From: Massilia sp. H-1
GTDB lineage: Bacteria > Pseudomonadota > Gammaproteobacteria > Burkholderiales > Burkholderiaceae_D
Assembly: GCA_024703915.1 (NCBI GenBank)
Contig: CP087969.1
Location: 1,612,001 to 1,676,000 of the forward strand
Direction of reading: 5' to 3'
Length of the DNA stretch: 64,000 nt
In this document: piece after piece, positions 21,401 to 33,616 of the stretch
Position numbering within the stretch: position 1 is the first letter of the stretch
Layout of the letters: every line of letters starts with the position of its first letter
The notes under the pieces: model-generated
Seen by the model: only the letters and a program-made list of their open reading frames with translations
The model's database searches: none
Told to the model about the DNA's origin: nothing
Translations under genes and position numbers: made by a program

Positions 21401-22867
21401 CCGTTCTGGAAGTCCTGCATGAGCGGCATTCTCAGCGTGGCCGTGCTGCCGCGGATCGACATGGTCAGCTCATAGCCGTTCTGGATGCTGACGACCACGT
21501 CGTCCGGACGCACATCGGCGCCCAGCACGATGGTATTGCTGGCATTGGGCGGCGCGACCAGCATGTCATTGCCTGATTCGCGGCCGAAGGCGATCAGATT
21601 GTGGCCCTCGCCGCCGTCGAGCATGTCGTTGCTTAAGCACCGCCGTCGAGCGTGTCGTTGCCCGCTCCGCCTTGCAGGAAGTCATCATGCAGCGTCGCCG
21701 AGCAGCATGTCATTGCCTTCGCCGCCACGCAGGTTGTCATTGCCCTGGCCCGCGTCGAGCAGATCGTTGCCGTAATTGCCGTCGAGCTGGTCGTCGCCGC
21801 CGCCACCTTTGAGGACATCGTCGCCCCACAGGCCGTTCAGGACGTCATTGCCTTCGGTGCCAGTAAACATCTGGCCGGGAGGCATGCTCATGGCCATCTG
21901 GATCCGGTTCGCATCCCAGGTTTCAGAAGCCGTCGAATACGATGCGCAGCGTGCGCGCCTGCGGCCTCGAAGGCGGGATTGAAATAGTCTTTCACGGTGA
22001 TGGCGTCGGTGCCCACGCCCTTGACCCACATGATCAGGTCCATGCCGGTGCCGCCGTCGGAGCGTTCCATCGCCAACGTGCTTAAGCCTGCACCGAGCGC
22101 AATTCGATCTGGGTGATCTGCGGTTCGCCGCCCCAGCCGCGCAGCAGGATCGTGTCGCTGCCCCAGCTTAGCCGCGAACTGGAAGATGTTGACAGCTTGC
22201 GCCGCCTTCGAGCACATCGTTACCGGCGCCGCCGACCAGCACGTCGTTGCCGTAGTTGCCGAACAGCTGGTCGTCGCCCGCGCCGCCGCGCAACAGGTTG
22301 TCGCTGTAGTCGCCGTCCAGACGGTCATTGCCGCCACCGCCGTCGACGTTGCCGCCGTAGAAGAAATCATCGAGGTCGCCCAGCTGCAGCAGCGGCGTGA
22401 TGCGCGTCATGATGGCGCCCAGATCCCAGGTCGCGCCGCCGAAGAAACGGATTTCTTCGATCCCGAACGGGCGCGCGGCCTCTTGCGTGCTCCAGCCGCC
22501 TTCAAAGAAGTTCTCGATTTGCAGGCTGTCCTGGCTGCTTAGAGATGGACAGGCGCAGGCTCATGCCGATCCGCTCGGCCACGATCTGGTCCTCGGTGAT
22601 GCCCTCGCCGAAGCGGATCATGCTGTGTTTGCCGAGGGTGGGATCGAAGGCGAAAATGGTGTCGTGCCCATCGCCCGGATTGAACAGGTAGGTGTTGTTG
22701 CCGCGGCCGCCGTCGAGGCGGTCTTCGCCCGTGCCATCGCATGAGAATGTCGTTGCCATCGTTGCCGAACAACAGATCGTTGCTTAAGCCAGGCCGCTCA
22801 GAATATCGTCTTCCCAGGTACCGTAAAGCTGATTGTCGTTATCGTCACCGGTAAAAATGTGGGCCAT
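18420..22867 (-). CDS. Large RTX calcium-binding protein with cadherin-like domains
   Basis: About 1,480 codons starting at the ATG at 22867 (MAHIFTGDDNDNQLYG). Nonapeptide repeats of GGxGxDxLx type fill several blocks (roughly 22.9-22.2, 21.9-21.1, 20.8-20.6 and 19.7-18.9 kb); between them are segments like NNTYLFNPGDGHDTI followed by IRFGEG, the haemolysin-type calcium-binding related domain, in at least three copies. Around 20.3-19.7 kb there are two tandem cadherin-like/putative Ig domains (FQLPPDAFIDTDPGDTLRY and the later WTDDGGLSVTDTFKLTV). There is no N-terminal signal peptide, and the C-terminus (residues after the last repeat, ending ITLQY) fits type I secretion; no type I ABC, adaptor or outer-membrane genes are in the window. 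Function (adhesin, S-layer-like protein or enzyme carrier) cannot be told. More than a dozen frame breaks, many GCTTAAGC in Leu-Ala-Gly positions (e.g. 19886, 20178, 22165, 22785). Confidence 0.85.
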
Positions 22868-22899
22868 GACTTAAATCCATGTAAGTTTAGTGAAACGTT

Positions 22900-22928
22900 G
22901 TTTTAATTAACAAGTTGCATCTTGTCAA
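22900..22928 (-). promoter_or_regulatory. Candidate promoter of the RTX gene
   Basis: On the minus strand TTGACA (22928-22923), a 17-base spacer and TAAAAC (22905-22900) lie 33 bases upstream of the RTX ATG in an AT-rich gap. The -35 is a perfect sigma-70 match, the -10 is weak. Placement is by eye. Confidence 0.5.
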
Positions 22929-23015
22929 TACGTTTCGACAAACCAGCACGAATTGTGGCGTTTTGTTCAACCGATGGGCGCAAGAAACGATACCCGGGAC
23001 CTTTTTCCTGGCCGT

Positions 23016-24880
<1,865 letters not shown>

Positions 24881-25048
24881 GGACGCATTGTACCGCGCCG
24901 CGCCCTGACCGGCGAATTGCCGGGGCCCGCAGGTCCAGTGATATCAAAATCGGTATCAATCATCGAAAAAATGTGATCGCAGCATGGCGATTCAAGCGTA
25001 AATATCAGACATACAATGCTGGCGATTAGTCAACATTGAAAGTAACAC

Positions 25049-26535
25049 ATGAAACTACTTCCGCTTGTTTCCCTCGTCGCCGCCACGCTCGCACCAGGGG
25101 CCGCCCTGGCGGTCGACTGGCTTCTACTTAAGCTATTCCAAATGCGCCCCGGAAGGCGGCAGCTGCGCGCTCGGCAACGTCAAGCGCCAGGTGTCGTTCG
25201 GCATCAAGGACCGCTGGGTCATCAAATCGCTGAGCGGCACGGTCGCCTGCAATGGCGCCACCTTCGGCAGCGATCCCTATCCTGGCCTGGCCAAGAAATG
25301 CGCTGTCGGACCGGCGGGCGGCACCACGCCAACGCCAACGCCGACGCCAACGCCGACGCCGACGCCGACTCCGACGCCGACTCCGACACCGACTCCGACA
25401 CCAACGCCGACCCCGACGCCCACCCCCGACACCGGCCGATCCGCTGACCCAGGCGGCGCCCAATACCGGCTGGGCAAGCCAGGCCGCATGGGCACCCGCG
25501 GCGGCCTGACCGCGCTCCCCGACCGCCGTGTTCCTGGTCGGCACGCCGGCTGCAACTGCAGGCCGCCCTGACGGCCCAGCCCGGCAAGCCGGTCCAGATC
25601 AAGGTCTACGGCAGCATCGACATGACAGGCGGTGTACCGTTCAAGAACGTGGCCGACCAGACGGCGCGCGGCCGCATCGCCCTGCCCTCGAACACCACCC
25701 TGATCGGCGTGGGCAGCGACGCGCGCATCGTCAACGGTGAAATCCAGATCAAGCATGTCGACAACGTCATCGTGCGCAACCTGACGCTGGCCAATCCCTG
25801 CGATATCGCGCCGGAATGGGATCCGGACGATGGCAGCATGGGCAACTGGAATTCGCGCTACGACGGCATCCTGGTCGATGCCGCGACGCACGTGTGGATC
25901 GACCATAACAGCTTCACCGACGCGCCCGTCACCGACGACAAGCTCCCGGTCCAGAACGGCAAACTGGAAGCAGTGCCACGACGGCGCGCTCGACATCAAG
26001 AACGGCGCCGATTACGTGACCGTGTCGAACAATGTATTCGCGCTGCACCAGAAGAACAACCTGGTCGGCTCGTCCGACAGCAGCACCAAGGATGAGGGCC
26101 ACCTGAAGATCACCTTCCACGGCAACCACTTCCTGAACGTGGCCGAGCGCGCCCCGCGTGCGTTTCGGGCCAGGTGCACCTGTATAACAATTACCACCAG
26201 GGCAGCCGCAGCGGGGGAACCTACCGCCACGGGTACAGCATCGGGGTCGGCTACAAGGCCAAGATCCTGTCCCAGCAGAACGTATTCGACATCATGCGCG
26301 CGGACAACTGCGCCGACATCGTCAACAATCCCGGTTCGAGCAGCAAGACCGGCGCGATCCGCGATACCGGTTCGCTGCTCAACGGCGCGCCGCTGGGACT
26401 GGAAAGCGACAGCTGCAAGTTCAGTAACGTGATCGGCTGGACGCCGCCCTACACCCCGGCCCTGATCGAGGCATCCAAGGTGCGCGACGCGGTCCTGCGC
26501 AATGCAGGGCGCCAAGCAAGCTGAGCGTGCGCTGA
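25049..26535 (+). CDS. Secreted pectate lyase (PL1 family) with PT-rich linker
   Basis: Starts [21 protein letters not shown], a signal peptide, then a small Cys-containing domain ([11 protein letters not shown] ... [11 protein letters not shown] ... GLAKKC, about residues 25-85) like accessory domains of secreted polysaccharide enzymes, then a Thr-Pro linker of about 20 repeats (25325-25430). The catalytic beta-helix follows with [26 protein letters not shown] and AERAPR before VHLYNNY, the vWiDH and RxPxxR hallmarks of polysaccharide lyase family 1. It would cleave pectate by beta-elimination outside the cell. Breaks near 25127, 25490, 25545, 25970, 26160 and 26513. The last (GCCAAGC for GCCGGC in Ala-Gly-Ala-Gly-Lys) moves the stop from 26524 to about 26535, which I prefer. 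Confidence 0.93.
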
Positions 26536-26704
26536 CGCCAGCGAGCAATGCCCGGCCGCCAAAGTGGGGCCAGGCTTCATCAATGCATTATCACAAACAC
26601 AACAATTGCCACACGAATTCTGAAATTTGGTGTCGTTATTTCAAAAGCTGCACGGAAAGGGACCGCATAGAATGATGCATACCTAACATAGAGGCAGAGA
26701 CGAC

Positions 26705-28410
26705 ATGACCCACCCTTCCCGCAGTGGCGGCCAGATCCTGGTTGACGCACTCAAGATCCACGGCGTCGACACCGCCTTCGGCGTGCCAGGCGAAAGCTAC
26801 CTTGACGTTCTCGATGCCCTGCACGACTCCGATATCCGTTTCATCATCAACCGCCAGGAAGGCGGCGCCGCCTTCATGGCCGAGGCCTACGGCAAGATGA
26901 CCGGCAAGCCCGGCATCTGCTTCGTCACCCGCGGCCCGGGCGCGACCAATGCCTCTATCGGCGTGCACACCGCTTACCAGGATTCGACCCCGATGATTCT
27001 GTTCATCGGCCAGGTCGGCAATGACTTCATGGACCGCGAAGCGTTCCAGGAGATCGACTACCGCCGCATGTTCGGCCAGATGGCCAAGTGGGTCACCCAG
27101 ATCGACCGCGCCGACCGCATTCCGGAATACCTGGCGCGCGCCTTCCAGGTCGCCACCAGCGGCCGTCCGGGTCCGGTCGTGCTGGCCCTGCCGGAAGACA
27201 TGCTGATCGACCAGGCCGCCGTGGCCGACACGCTGCGCTACACGCCGGTCCAGGCTTCGCCTTCGGCGGCCCAGATCGACACCCTGCGTTCGATGCTGGC
27301 CCAAGCCAAGCGTCCGATGCTGCTGCTGGGCGGCGGCACCTGGAACGCGCAAGCATGCGCGGACCTGCAGCGCTTTGCCGAAGCCAATGCGCTGCCGGTC
27401 GGCTGCACCTTCCGCTTCCAGGATTTGCTCGATAACGCGCATCCGAATTACGTGGGCGACGTCGGCATCGGCATCAATCCGAAGCTGGCCGCGCGCGCGC
27501 GATGCCGACCTCCTGATCGCCATCGGCCCGCGCCTGGGCGAGATGACCACCGGCGGCTACTCGCTGCTGACTTCCCCAGTACCGAAACAGCGCCTGGTGC
27601 ACTTCCACGCGGACGCCGAAGAACTGGGCAGCGTGTATCAGGCCGAACTGATGATCAACAGCGGCGCGCCGCAAGCGTGCGCGATGCTGGCCGCGATGGC
27701 CCCGGTTGACGCGAGCGCATGGAAGGCCAGCGTGGCCGAAGCGAAGGCCGAACTGGCCGCCTACCAGGTGCAGCCGCCGATCTTCACCGACGGCAAAGCG
27801 CCGCTCGACCTGTGGCAGGTGGTGCAGGAACTGATGGCCCAAACGCCGAAAGACACGATCCTCACCAACGGCAGCTAAGCAATTACGCGTCGTGGGCGCA
27901 CCGTTTCTTCCGCTACGGCGGCATGCGCACCCAGCTCGCACCGACCAATGGCGCCATGGGCTACGGTGTACCGTCCGGGATCGCCGCCAAGATCATCGAC
28001 CCGTCGCGCACCGTGGTGACCTTCGCGGGCGACGGCGAATACCTGATGAACGGCCAGGAACTGGCGACGGCGGTGCAGTACAAGGCCGAAGCGTGGTCAT
28101 CATCGTCTTCAACAACAGCATGTTCGGCACGATCCGCATGCACCAGGAGCGCGACTACCCTGGCCGCGTGTCGGGCACGACGCTGCACAACCCGGACTTC
28201 GCGGCCGTGGCCAAGGCCTACGGCGCGCACGGCGAAGTGGTCAACACGACCGCCGAATTCGCACCCGCCCTGGCGCGCGCTGGAACATACGCGCGGCAAA
28301 TCGCTGCTTAAGCCGTGATCGAACTGCGCTACGACGGCAATCTGATCACGCCGAACGCGACGCTCGAGACGATCCGCAAGACGGCGGAAGCGGCGAAGGC
28401 GGCCAAGTAA
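26705..28410 (+). CDS. Thiamine-diphosphate enzyme, acetolactate-synthase-like
   Basis: Three-domain ThDP-dependent enzyme of the IlvB/POX family: N-terminal pyrimidine domain with the catalytic Glu in NRQEGGAAFMAEAYG, central domain with RPMLLLGGG, and C-terminal pyrophosphate domain with the GDG...NN motif (FAGDGEYLMNGQE to FNNSMFG). About 565 residues. The QEIDYRRMFGQMAKWVTQI stretch also fits acetolactate synthase relatives. No ilvN regulatory subunit or ilvC neighbour, so it may be a catabolic or other 2-oxoacid enzyme rather than the branched-chain one; I therefore give no symbol. Breaks at about 27497, 27873-27880 (Gly-Ala-Gly-Asn), 28092, 28280 and 28306-28313 (GCTTAAGC for GCCGGC). 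Confidence 0.88.
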
Positions 28411-28545
28411 GCGGCATGGATCAAGGCCCATCGCCGTGGGCCGGTTGATCCTCCATCGCGCAATCGACTATACTGATCCGCATCCGTCCGCGCGAACAGG
28501 TCAGTGCTTTGCCCGCATCGACGTCACTCACCGCGAAGGTTCGCT

Positions 28546-28839
28546 TTGGCTGAAGAGAGTTTGAAGGGCGAAAAGATCATCGGGAACGTCTCATTCTTTG
28601 TGATCGTCGGATTGTTCATATTTGTCAGCAATCGCGCGGGTATCCGTGCTACGGGAGTCTCGTTGCTGGTTACCTCAGCATATCAACTTCAGTCCGATGG
28701 CATTCCTTATGGCTGGGAAGGCCGGGAACCGTCCGGCTACATCCGGGGCATCTGGAAGCTTGTATGCTGCGCGCTTCTTGCCGCGCTCGGCATCGCCTTG
28801 CTGGCCGCGCCCGATGTGGTCCTCAGCATCATCGAATGA
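28546..28839 (+). CDS. Small two-TM membrane protein, uncharacterised
   Basis: About 97 residues from a TTG at 28546 (GTG at 28504 in the same frame is an alternative). Two hydrophobic segments: NVSFFVIVGLFIFVS near the N-terminus and a second near the C-terminus (LVCCALLAALGIALLAAP). I do not recognise the family. It converges on the NTF2-like gene, with 14 bases between the stops. Confidence 0.55.
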   Translation: MAEESLKGEKIIGNVSFFVIVGLFIFVSNRAGIRATGVSLLVTSAYQLQSDGIPYGWEGREPSGYIRGIWKLVCCALLAALGIALLAAPDVVLSIIE

Positions 28840-28853
28840 AACGATAGCTCGGC

Positions 28854-29288
28854 CTATCGCCGGGCCGCGCGCTTGAGCCAGCGCATCAGCGCCCCCAGCA
28901 CGGGCAGCTTCTCGTACAACTCTTCGGCCGCGTCCCAGTAGTCCCGGTGCAGCGTCACCGCGCCATCGGGCCCGAACTCGATATGCGTGGCGCCCTTGAT
29001 GCATTGCGGCGTGCGCGAGAAGCGCTTCATCGTGAACAGGAAATCCCAGGTCAGAAAGGCCTGCGTCCCCTGCAGCACGGTCCCGGTGACCACGAAGTGC
29101 GGTCCATCGACTTGTTCGAACATGTGGGCGAAGATGGCGGCAATCCCGGCGTGGCCGGTGACGTCGTTGAACGGATCCTTGAAGCGCGCCTGCGGTCCGT
29201 AGATCGTGCCCAACTCGGTCCGCACCGAGTCCGGGCTGATGTTCTCAAAAAAATGCACGAGGCGTGCCAGTGCCAGGTCAGGTGTCAT
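28854..29288 (-). CDS. NTF2-like (SnoaL-type) protein
   Basis: 144 residues, intact, from an ATG at 29288 overlapping the SDR stop by ATGA. The sequence (LARLVHFFENISPDSV, then YGPQARFKDPFNDVTGH, FVVTGTVLQGTQAFLTWDF and HIEFGPDGAVTLHRDYWD) has the cone-shaped nuclear-transport-factor-2 pattern used for small hydrophobic ligands or isomerases. Last gene of the eight-gene operon. Its role with the SDR, Cfa and oxidase genes is unknown. Confidence 0.85.
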   Translation of the reverse strand: MTPDLALARLVHFFENISPDSVRTELGTIYGPQARFKDPFNDVTGHAGIAAIFAHMFEQVDGPHFVVTGTVLQGTQAFLTWDFLFTMKRFSRTPQCIKGATHIEFGPDGAVTLHRDYWDAAEELYEKLPVLGALMRWLKRAARR

Positions 29289-30059
29289 AGTCCGGTTACC
29301 TTGTGAATCAGCCAGAAGTAGGCGCGGTATGGCAGCAGCCGCGCGAACCGCAGCCCATTGGTAAAGCGTTTCGGGAAGTGGATGTGGAATTGGCCGCGCC
29401 CGATCCCGTCCACGATTTCCAGCGCCGCATCCTCCGCCTTCATCAGCGCTTAAGCATCGTGAAGTCATTGCTTAGCCGTGAGCGGCGTTTCCACAAAACC
29501 GGGGTTGATCTGATAGACGGCGATGCCTTTCGGCCGCAGATCCAGATAGAGCGACTCGGTCAGGTTGATCAGCGCGGCCTTGGTCGGACCGTACACGAGC
29601 GCCTTGGGCAGCCCGCCGTAGCTTAGCCACCGAGGACACGATCCCGATCCCGCCCGCGCCCTGGCGCAGCAGCTGCGGCAGCACCACGTCCAGGCAGTTG
29701 AAGACGCCGCGCACATTCAGGTCGATCATGCTGTTGGCCGCCGCCAGATCGAAGCTGTCGGCCCGCATCTCGTTATAGCCATGCGCGACCACCAGCACCA
29801 AATCGATGCCGCCCCATTCGGCGACGATCTTCTCATCGCGATGGCGGCGACGCTGTCGCGGTCCGTCACGTCCAGCGGGGCCACCAGCGCACGGGGCCTA
29901 CTGGGCCGTGGTGGCCAGCAGCTTGTCGATGCTGCGCGCGGAGAATGCGACGCGCGCGCCAAGATCGACCAGCAGGTGCGCGCACGCCTTCCCGATGCCG
30001 GTCGACGCACCGATCACCCAGACCCGTTGCCCGGACCAGTCGTCGATGCGCGGGTTCAT
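29285..30059 (-). CDS. Short-chain dehydrogenase/reductase
   Basis: NAD(P)-dependent oxidoreductase of the classical SDR type: cofactor loop [11 protein letters not shown] near residue 16, then NVRGVF in the central sheet, catalytic Ser in IVSSVA and YGPTK as the YxxxK motif. C-terminal part ([15 protein letters not shown] ... [11 protein letters not shown]) looks membrane-associated. About 255 residues. Breaks near 29449, 29470, 29623 (between Ser-Val-Ala and Tyr-Gly-Gly), 29836 and 29899. ATGA overlaps at both ends with DUF3833 and the NTF2-like gene. Confidence 0.9.
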
Positions 30060-30595
30060 TGGGCGGCGCGCTTGGTGAACGACAGCGTCACGCTGCCCAG
30101 GTCGATGCCGAACTTGCTCATCGCGGTCCGGTTCAGCATGACCTTGTCGTCGATCAGGAACATCCAGTCGTCCATATTCACGTTGACGATCTTGCCGTCG
30201 ACAGGCAGCGCAAGCACATACTGCCAGCGCAGCGCATTGCCCGAGACCGTGCCTTCGGCCGTGCCGACCACGTCGGCGGCGGTGGCGGTAAAGCGGCCCG
30301 GGGCTGTCTTCTTGAGCGTCCACACGCGTTTCTGTTTGGTGCCGTCCGAATAAACGAAGTCTTCGTCCAGGGTGCCGGTGTCGCCATCCCAGCTGCAGCG
30401 CATGACGACGACAAATCGCTTGACGACTTCGCCCGAGCGCTTCTGGAACATGCCGTGGGCGTCGAGCGTGCCGTTGAAGTACTGCTCCACCGTCAGCCGG
30501 GGCATCTCCTGCGCATACTGCTCCGGCTGGGGCGAGCTGCAGGCCGCCAGGAGGACGAACGCCGCGCCGGTGGCGGCCAATTTCAATGATTTCAT
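30056..30595 (-). CDS. DUF3833 family lipoprotein
   Basis: 179 residues, uninterrupted. Signal peptide ends in the lipobox LLAAC (residues 15-19), so it should be lipid-anchored. The core (LTVEQYFNGTLDAHGMFQ, FVVVMRCSWDGDTGTLDEDF, WQYVLALPVDGKIVNVNMDDW) matches the DUF3833 family found beside Cfa/DUF1365 genes in many proteobacteria; its biochemical role is not known. Starts 14 bases after the MFS stop. Confidence 0.88.
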   Translation of the reverse strand: MKSLKLAATGAAFVLLAACSSPQPEQYAQEMPRLTVEQYFNGTLDAHGMFQKRSGEVVKRFVVVMRCSWDGDTGTLDEDFVYSDGTKQKRVWTLKKTAPGRFTATAADVVGTAEGTVSGNALRWQYVLALPVDGKIVNVNMDDWMFLIDDKVMLNRTAMSKFGIDLGSVTLSFTKRAAQ

Positions 30596-30609
30596 GAACG
30601 ATCCTTTCG

Positions 30610-31853
30610 TCAGAGGTTATGCAAGGGGGCGCGCCACAGCATGGCCGCCGCCGTCAGTTTGAGGGCGCATGGCAGCAGCGCGTAGGCCGCCACCAGCGCG
30701 CCGGTGCTTAAGCGCCCGAACCGGGCACATAGCCGAGCCATTCGAGCAGCGGCAGGGAGATGCCCGCCGCCAGCGCCAGCGTCATTTGCACGCCCCAGTT
30801 CCAGACACCGAAGTAGGCAGCTTCGCGCGAACCGGCATGGCTTACCCCGGCGATCACCCCGGCCAGCAGCGCGGGCGGCAGCGCCAGGTCGGCGCCAACG
30901 GCAAGGCCGGAGAGCACGCAGATCGCACCGAATGCCACGGCCGCGCCGGGCGCCAGGCCGAAGGCCCACACGAACACCGCGCACGAGAGCAGCATGCCGC
31001 CCACCCAGGCGCGCGCTTCGCCGTAGCGCACCGCCAGCGACACCCACAGGGGAATCGAGAACGCGGCCGCACCGAAGTACATGATCAAAAACGGGCCCGA
31101 CATGGCGGCCAGGCGCAGATGGTCGGCCGCGAAAAACAGGAACAGCGTGGCGGGAATGGCCGATGCGACGCCGTTGACCATCAGGACCGCGAACAGGGCG
31201 CAAAGCGCGCATCGCGAAACGGCGTGGCCATCTGGCGCAAGGGTAGGCTGCGCGGCGGCTGCGGTGTTGGGCGCACGCGCGGCCCAGGCCAGCAGCGCCG
31301 CGGCGCCCGCGAGCAGCGCAACGCAAAAGGCGATGGTCAGGCCGCGATAGCTCTACCGCCCCGGTCACGCGGCATGGCCAGCACCACGCTCTAAGCAAGG
31401 CCACAGGCCTCGCGCACGCCGCTCACGCGCGAGCGCTCGGTCGGCTGCCTGGGTCAGCGCCGCGCCCCAGCTCTGATGGGCGATGGTGGCAATGCCGAAG
31501 CCGAGATACACCAGCATCAGCGTGCCGAGAAACCAGGCCAGCGATCCGGCCGCGCCCAATGCAGGCGGGTGAAACAGCGCCACAAAGCCTAGGCCAGCAG
31601 CAGCGGAACGGCCAGCGCCACGTAGCGCGCGTATGCGCCCTGCCCGCGCCCGATCCACCAGCCCAGCAGCGGATCGGTGAAGGCGGCGCCCACGCGCGCG
31701 GTCAGCAGCACGGCGCCGATGGCCGCCAGCGACAGGCTAAGCCCGCGCCGCATAGAACTGGGGAAGATAGACGTAGATCGGCAGCGCGACCATCGCCAGC
31801 GGCAAGCCGAAGCCGCCGTAGGCGAGCAGCATCGGCAAGCCCATGGTTTTCAT
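30610..31853 (-). CDS. MFS transporter (GPH/MelB-like)
   Basis: Polytopic transporter of about 410 residues, starting MKTMGLPMLLAYGGFGLPL with about 11-12 hydrophobic segments. The motif FTDPLLGWWIGR in the N-half resembles the sugar:cation symporter (COG2211) signature. The substrate is not evident; in this operon it may move a lipid precursor or an unrelated solute. Breaks near 31738, 31589, 31392, 31355 and 30708. Start overlaps the chalcone-isomerase-like stop by ATGA. Confidence 0.85.
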
Positions 31854-32384
31854 CGTGGCCCCGCGTCTTTCAGCAGCGCCGTGCGCAGGCCTTTGGCGCT
31901 GGTCTTTGGATCGAGCCAGATGGCGAAGAAGGCGCGTGCGAATTCGGGATCGGGCACGGTGGCAAGCGGTTTGCCGTCAAGGTAGAAGCGCGCTTGGCTG
32001 CCGGGCAGGAACACGCCGCTGATGCGGGTGCCTTCTTTCACGTCCGGGAAGATCTCCTTCATGCGCGCCAGCCAGGCAGCACGCTGGGCGCCGGTGCTTA
32101 AGCGCCCAGCTTTTCCATTTCGTCGGCGCTGGCCTCGGCGATCTTGACGCCGTCCAGTTTGCGCGCGTAGCGCAGGTCCAGCGCATAGGGCGCGTCGCCC
32201 GCATAGCCCTTGTCGCCCACCCACAGCTCGGCGTCGTAGATGCGCAGGCCGAACCAGGTATAGGTTCCCTTGCTTAGGCCACGCGCGCCTGTTTGACGTT
32301 CTCGTCGATGTGGGCAGGCGTGTCGGCCGCTGCCGCCCCGCACAGGACGAGCGCGAACAACAGGGCGAGAAGGCGGCGCATCAT
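31850..32384 (-). CDS. Chalcone-isomerase-like periplasmic protein
   Basis: About 178 residues with a signal peptide (MMRRLLALLFALVLCGAAAA) then a fold with YTWFGLRIYDAELW, YALDLRYARKLDGVKIA, FLPGSQARFYLDGKPLA and FARAFFAIWLDPKT. These features match the bacterial chalcone-isomerase-like family, usually periplasmic and possibly lipid-binding. Real chalcone isomerisation is not implied. Lesions at 32273-32280 and 32097-32104. Start shares a TGATG with the cfa stop. Confidence 0.83.
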
Positions 32385-33616
32385 CAATCCCTGGTCAGCG
32401 TGAAGTGCATGACATCGGTATTGCGTTCGCGGAAAGCGGCCTCGCAATAGCACAGGTAGAACTCCCAGGTCCGGATGAAGCGTTCGTCGAAGCCCTGGGC
32501 CCGCACCTCGGCCAGACGCGCATGGAAAGCGTGGCGCCAGGCGGCCAGCGTGTCGGCGTAGTCGATGCCGAAGCGGTAGGTGCCGCTCACGGTCAGGCCA
32601 TGTTCCTGCGCCATGCGCTCGAAGGCGGACGGCGATGGCAGCATCCCGCCCGGGAAGATGTACTGCTGGATGAAGTCCGTGCCCTTGCGATAGCGCTCGA
32701 ACAGTTCGTCGGCGATCACGATGGTCTGGATGCAGGCGCGTCCACCCTGCTTGAGGTTGCGCGCCAGGCAGGCGAAGTAGCTCGGCCAGTAGCTCTCGCC
32801 CACCGCTTCGAACATTTCGATCGAGGCGATCGCGTCGTACTGGCCGTTGCTGTCGCGGTAGTCGCACAGCTTCAGGGTCGGCCTTGGCCGACAGGCCGGC
32901 CTGCTCCAGCCGCGCGCGCATAGGCCAGCTGCTCGGTCGACAGCGTGAGGCCGGTCACGTGGACAGCCGGCGTCGCGCGGCCTGCTCGGCAAATCCGCCC
33001 CAGCCACAGCCGATTTCCAGCACCCGGTCGCCGCGCCTGACCTGCAGCTGCTCGATGATGGTGCGGTACTTGGCCGCTTGCGCCAGTTCCAGATTGTCGC
33101 CCGTGGCCTTGGTAAACAGCGCGCTCGAATAGGTCATCGACGGGTCCAGCCACAGCTGGTAGAACGCGTTGCCGATATCGTAGTGGGCGTGGATGTTCTT
33201 GCGGCTGCCCGACCGCGAATTACGGTTAAGCAGATGCTTGATGCGGTAGGCCAGGCTGCCCCACCAGCTGCCGTAGACCAGTTCCTCGATCGGCGCGCGG
33301 TTGCGGGCCAGCAGCGCGATCAGGCCGGTCAGGTTGTCGGTCTTCCAGCTGCCGTCGATGAAGGCTTCGGCAAAGCCGATGTCGCCCGAACGCAGCGCGG
33401 CGCCGAACACGTCCCAGGTCGCCAGTTCCAGCGTGACGGGATGGCTGTCGTCGCCGAAATGCATGACCGCGCCGTCCGGCGTGATCAGGCGCAGCGCGCC
33501 GTGCTGCAGCTTGCCGAGCAGTTTGAGGATGATCTGGGCCGAGGCTTAGGCGCCTTGCGCGCAGCGCCGCTGGCGGCCGCGATCGATGTCAGGGATGTCA
33601 GGGAGTCGGAGCTCAT
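32384..33616 (-). CDS. Cyclopropane-fatty-acid synthase-like methyltransferase
   Basis: SAM-dependent methyltransferase of the Cfa (COG2230) family acting on unsaturated acyl chains of phospholipids. N-terminal lipid-binding region (GDIGFAEAFIDGSWKTDNL), then HAHYDIGNAFYQLWLD, the SAM loop VLEIGCGWGGFAE, VTGLTLSTEQLAYA, SIEMFEAVGE and WEFYLCYCEAAF are all visible. About 410 residues. Because it sits with DUF1365 and a COG2907 oxidase, it may make a modified (for example furan or methylated) fatty acid rather than the ordinary ring; that is inference. Breaks near 33545, 32965, 32920 and 32876. Confidence 0.92.

Noticed and set aside
18420..22867. Several separate small calcium-binding genes
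   Set aside because: The fragments join into one protein when the GCTTAAGC-type lesions are repaired, with one start, one stop and no internal ribosome sites.
25325..25430. Short DNA repeats as a CRISPR array
   Set aside because: The 6-bp units have no spacers and encode a Thr-Pro linker in frame with the lyase.
31850..32384. A true flavonoid chalcone isomerase
   Set aside because: The signal peptide, operon context and bacterial subfamily point to the chalcone-isomerase-like fold without known flavonoid activity.
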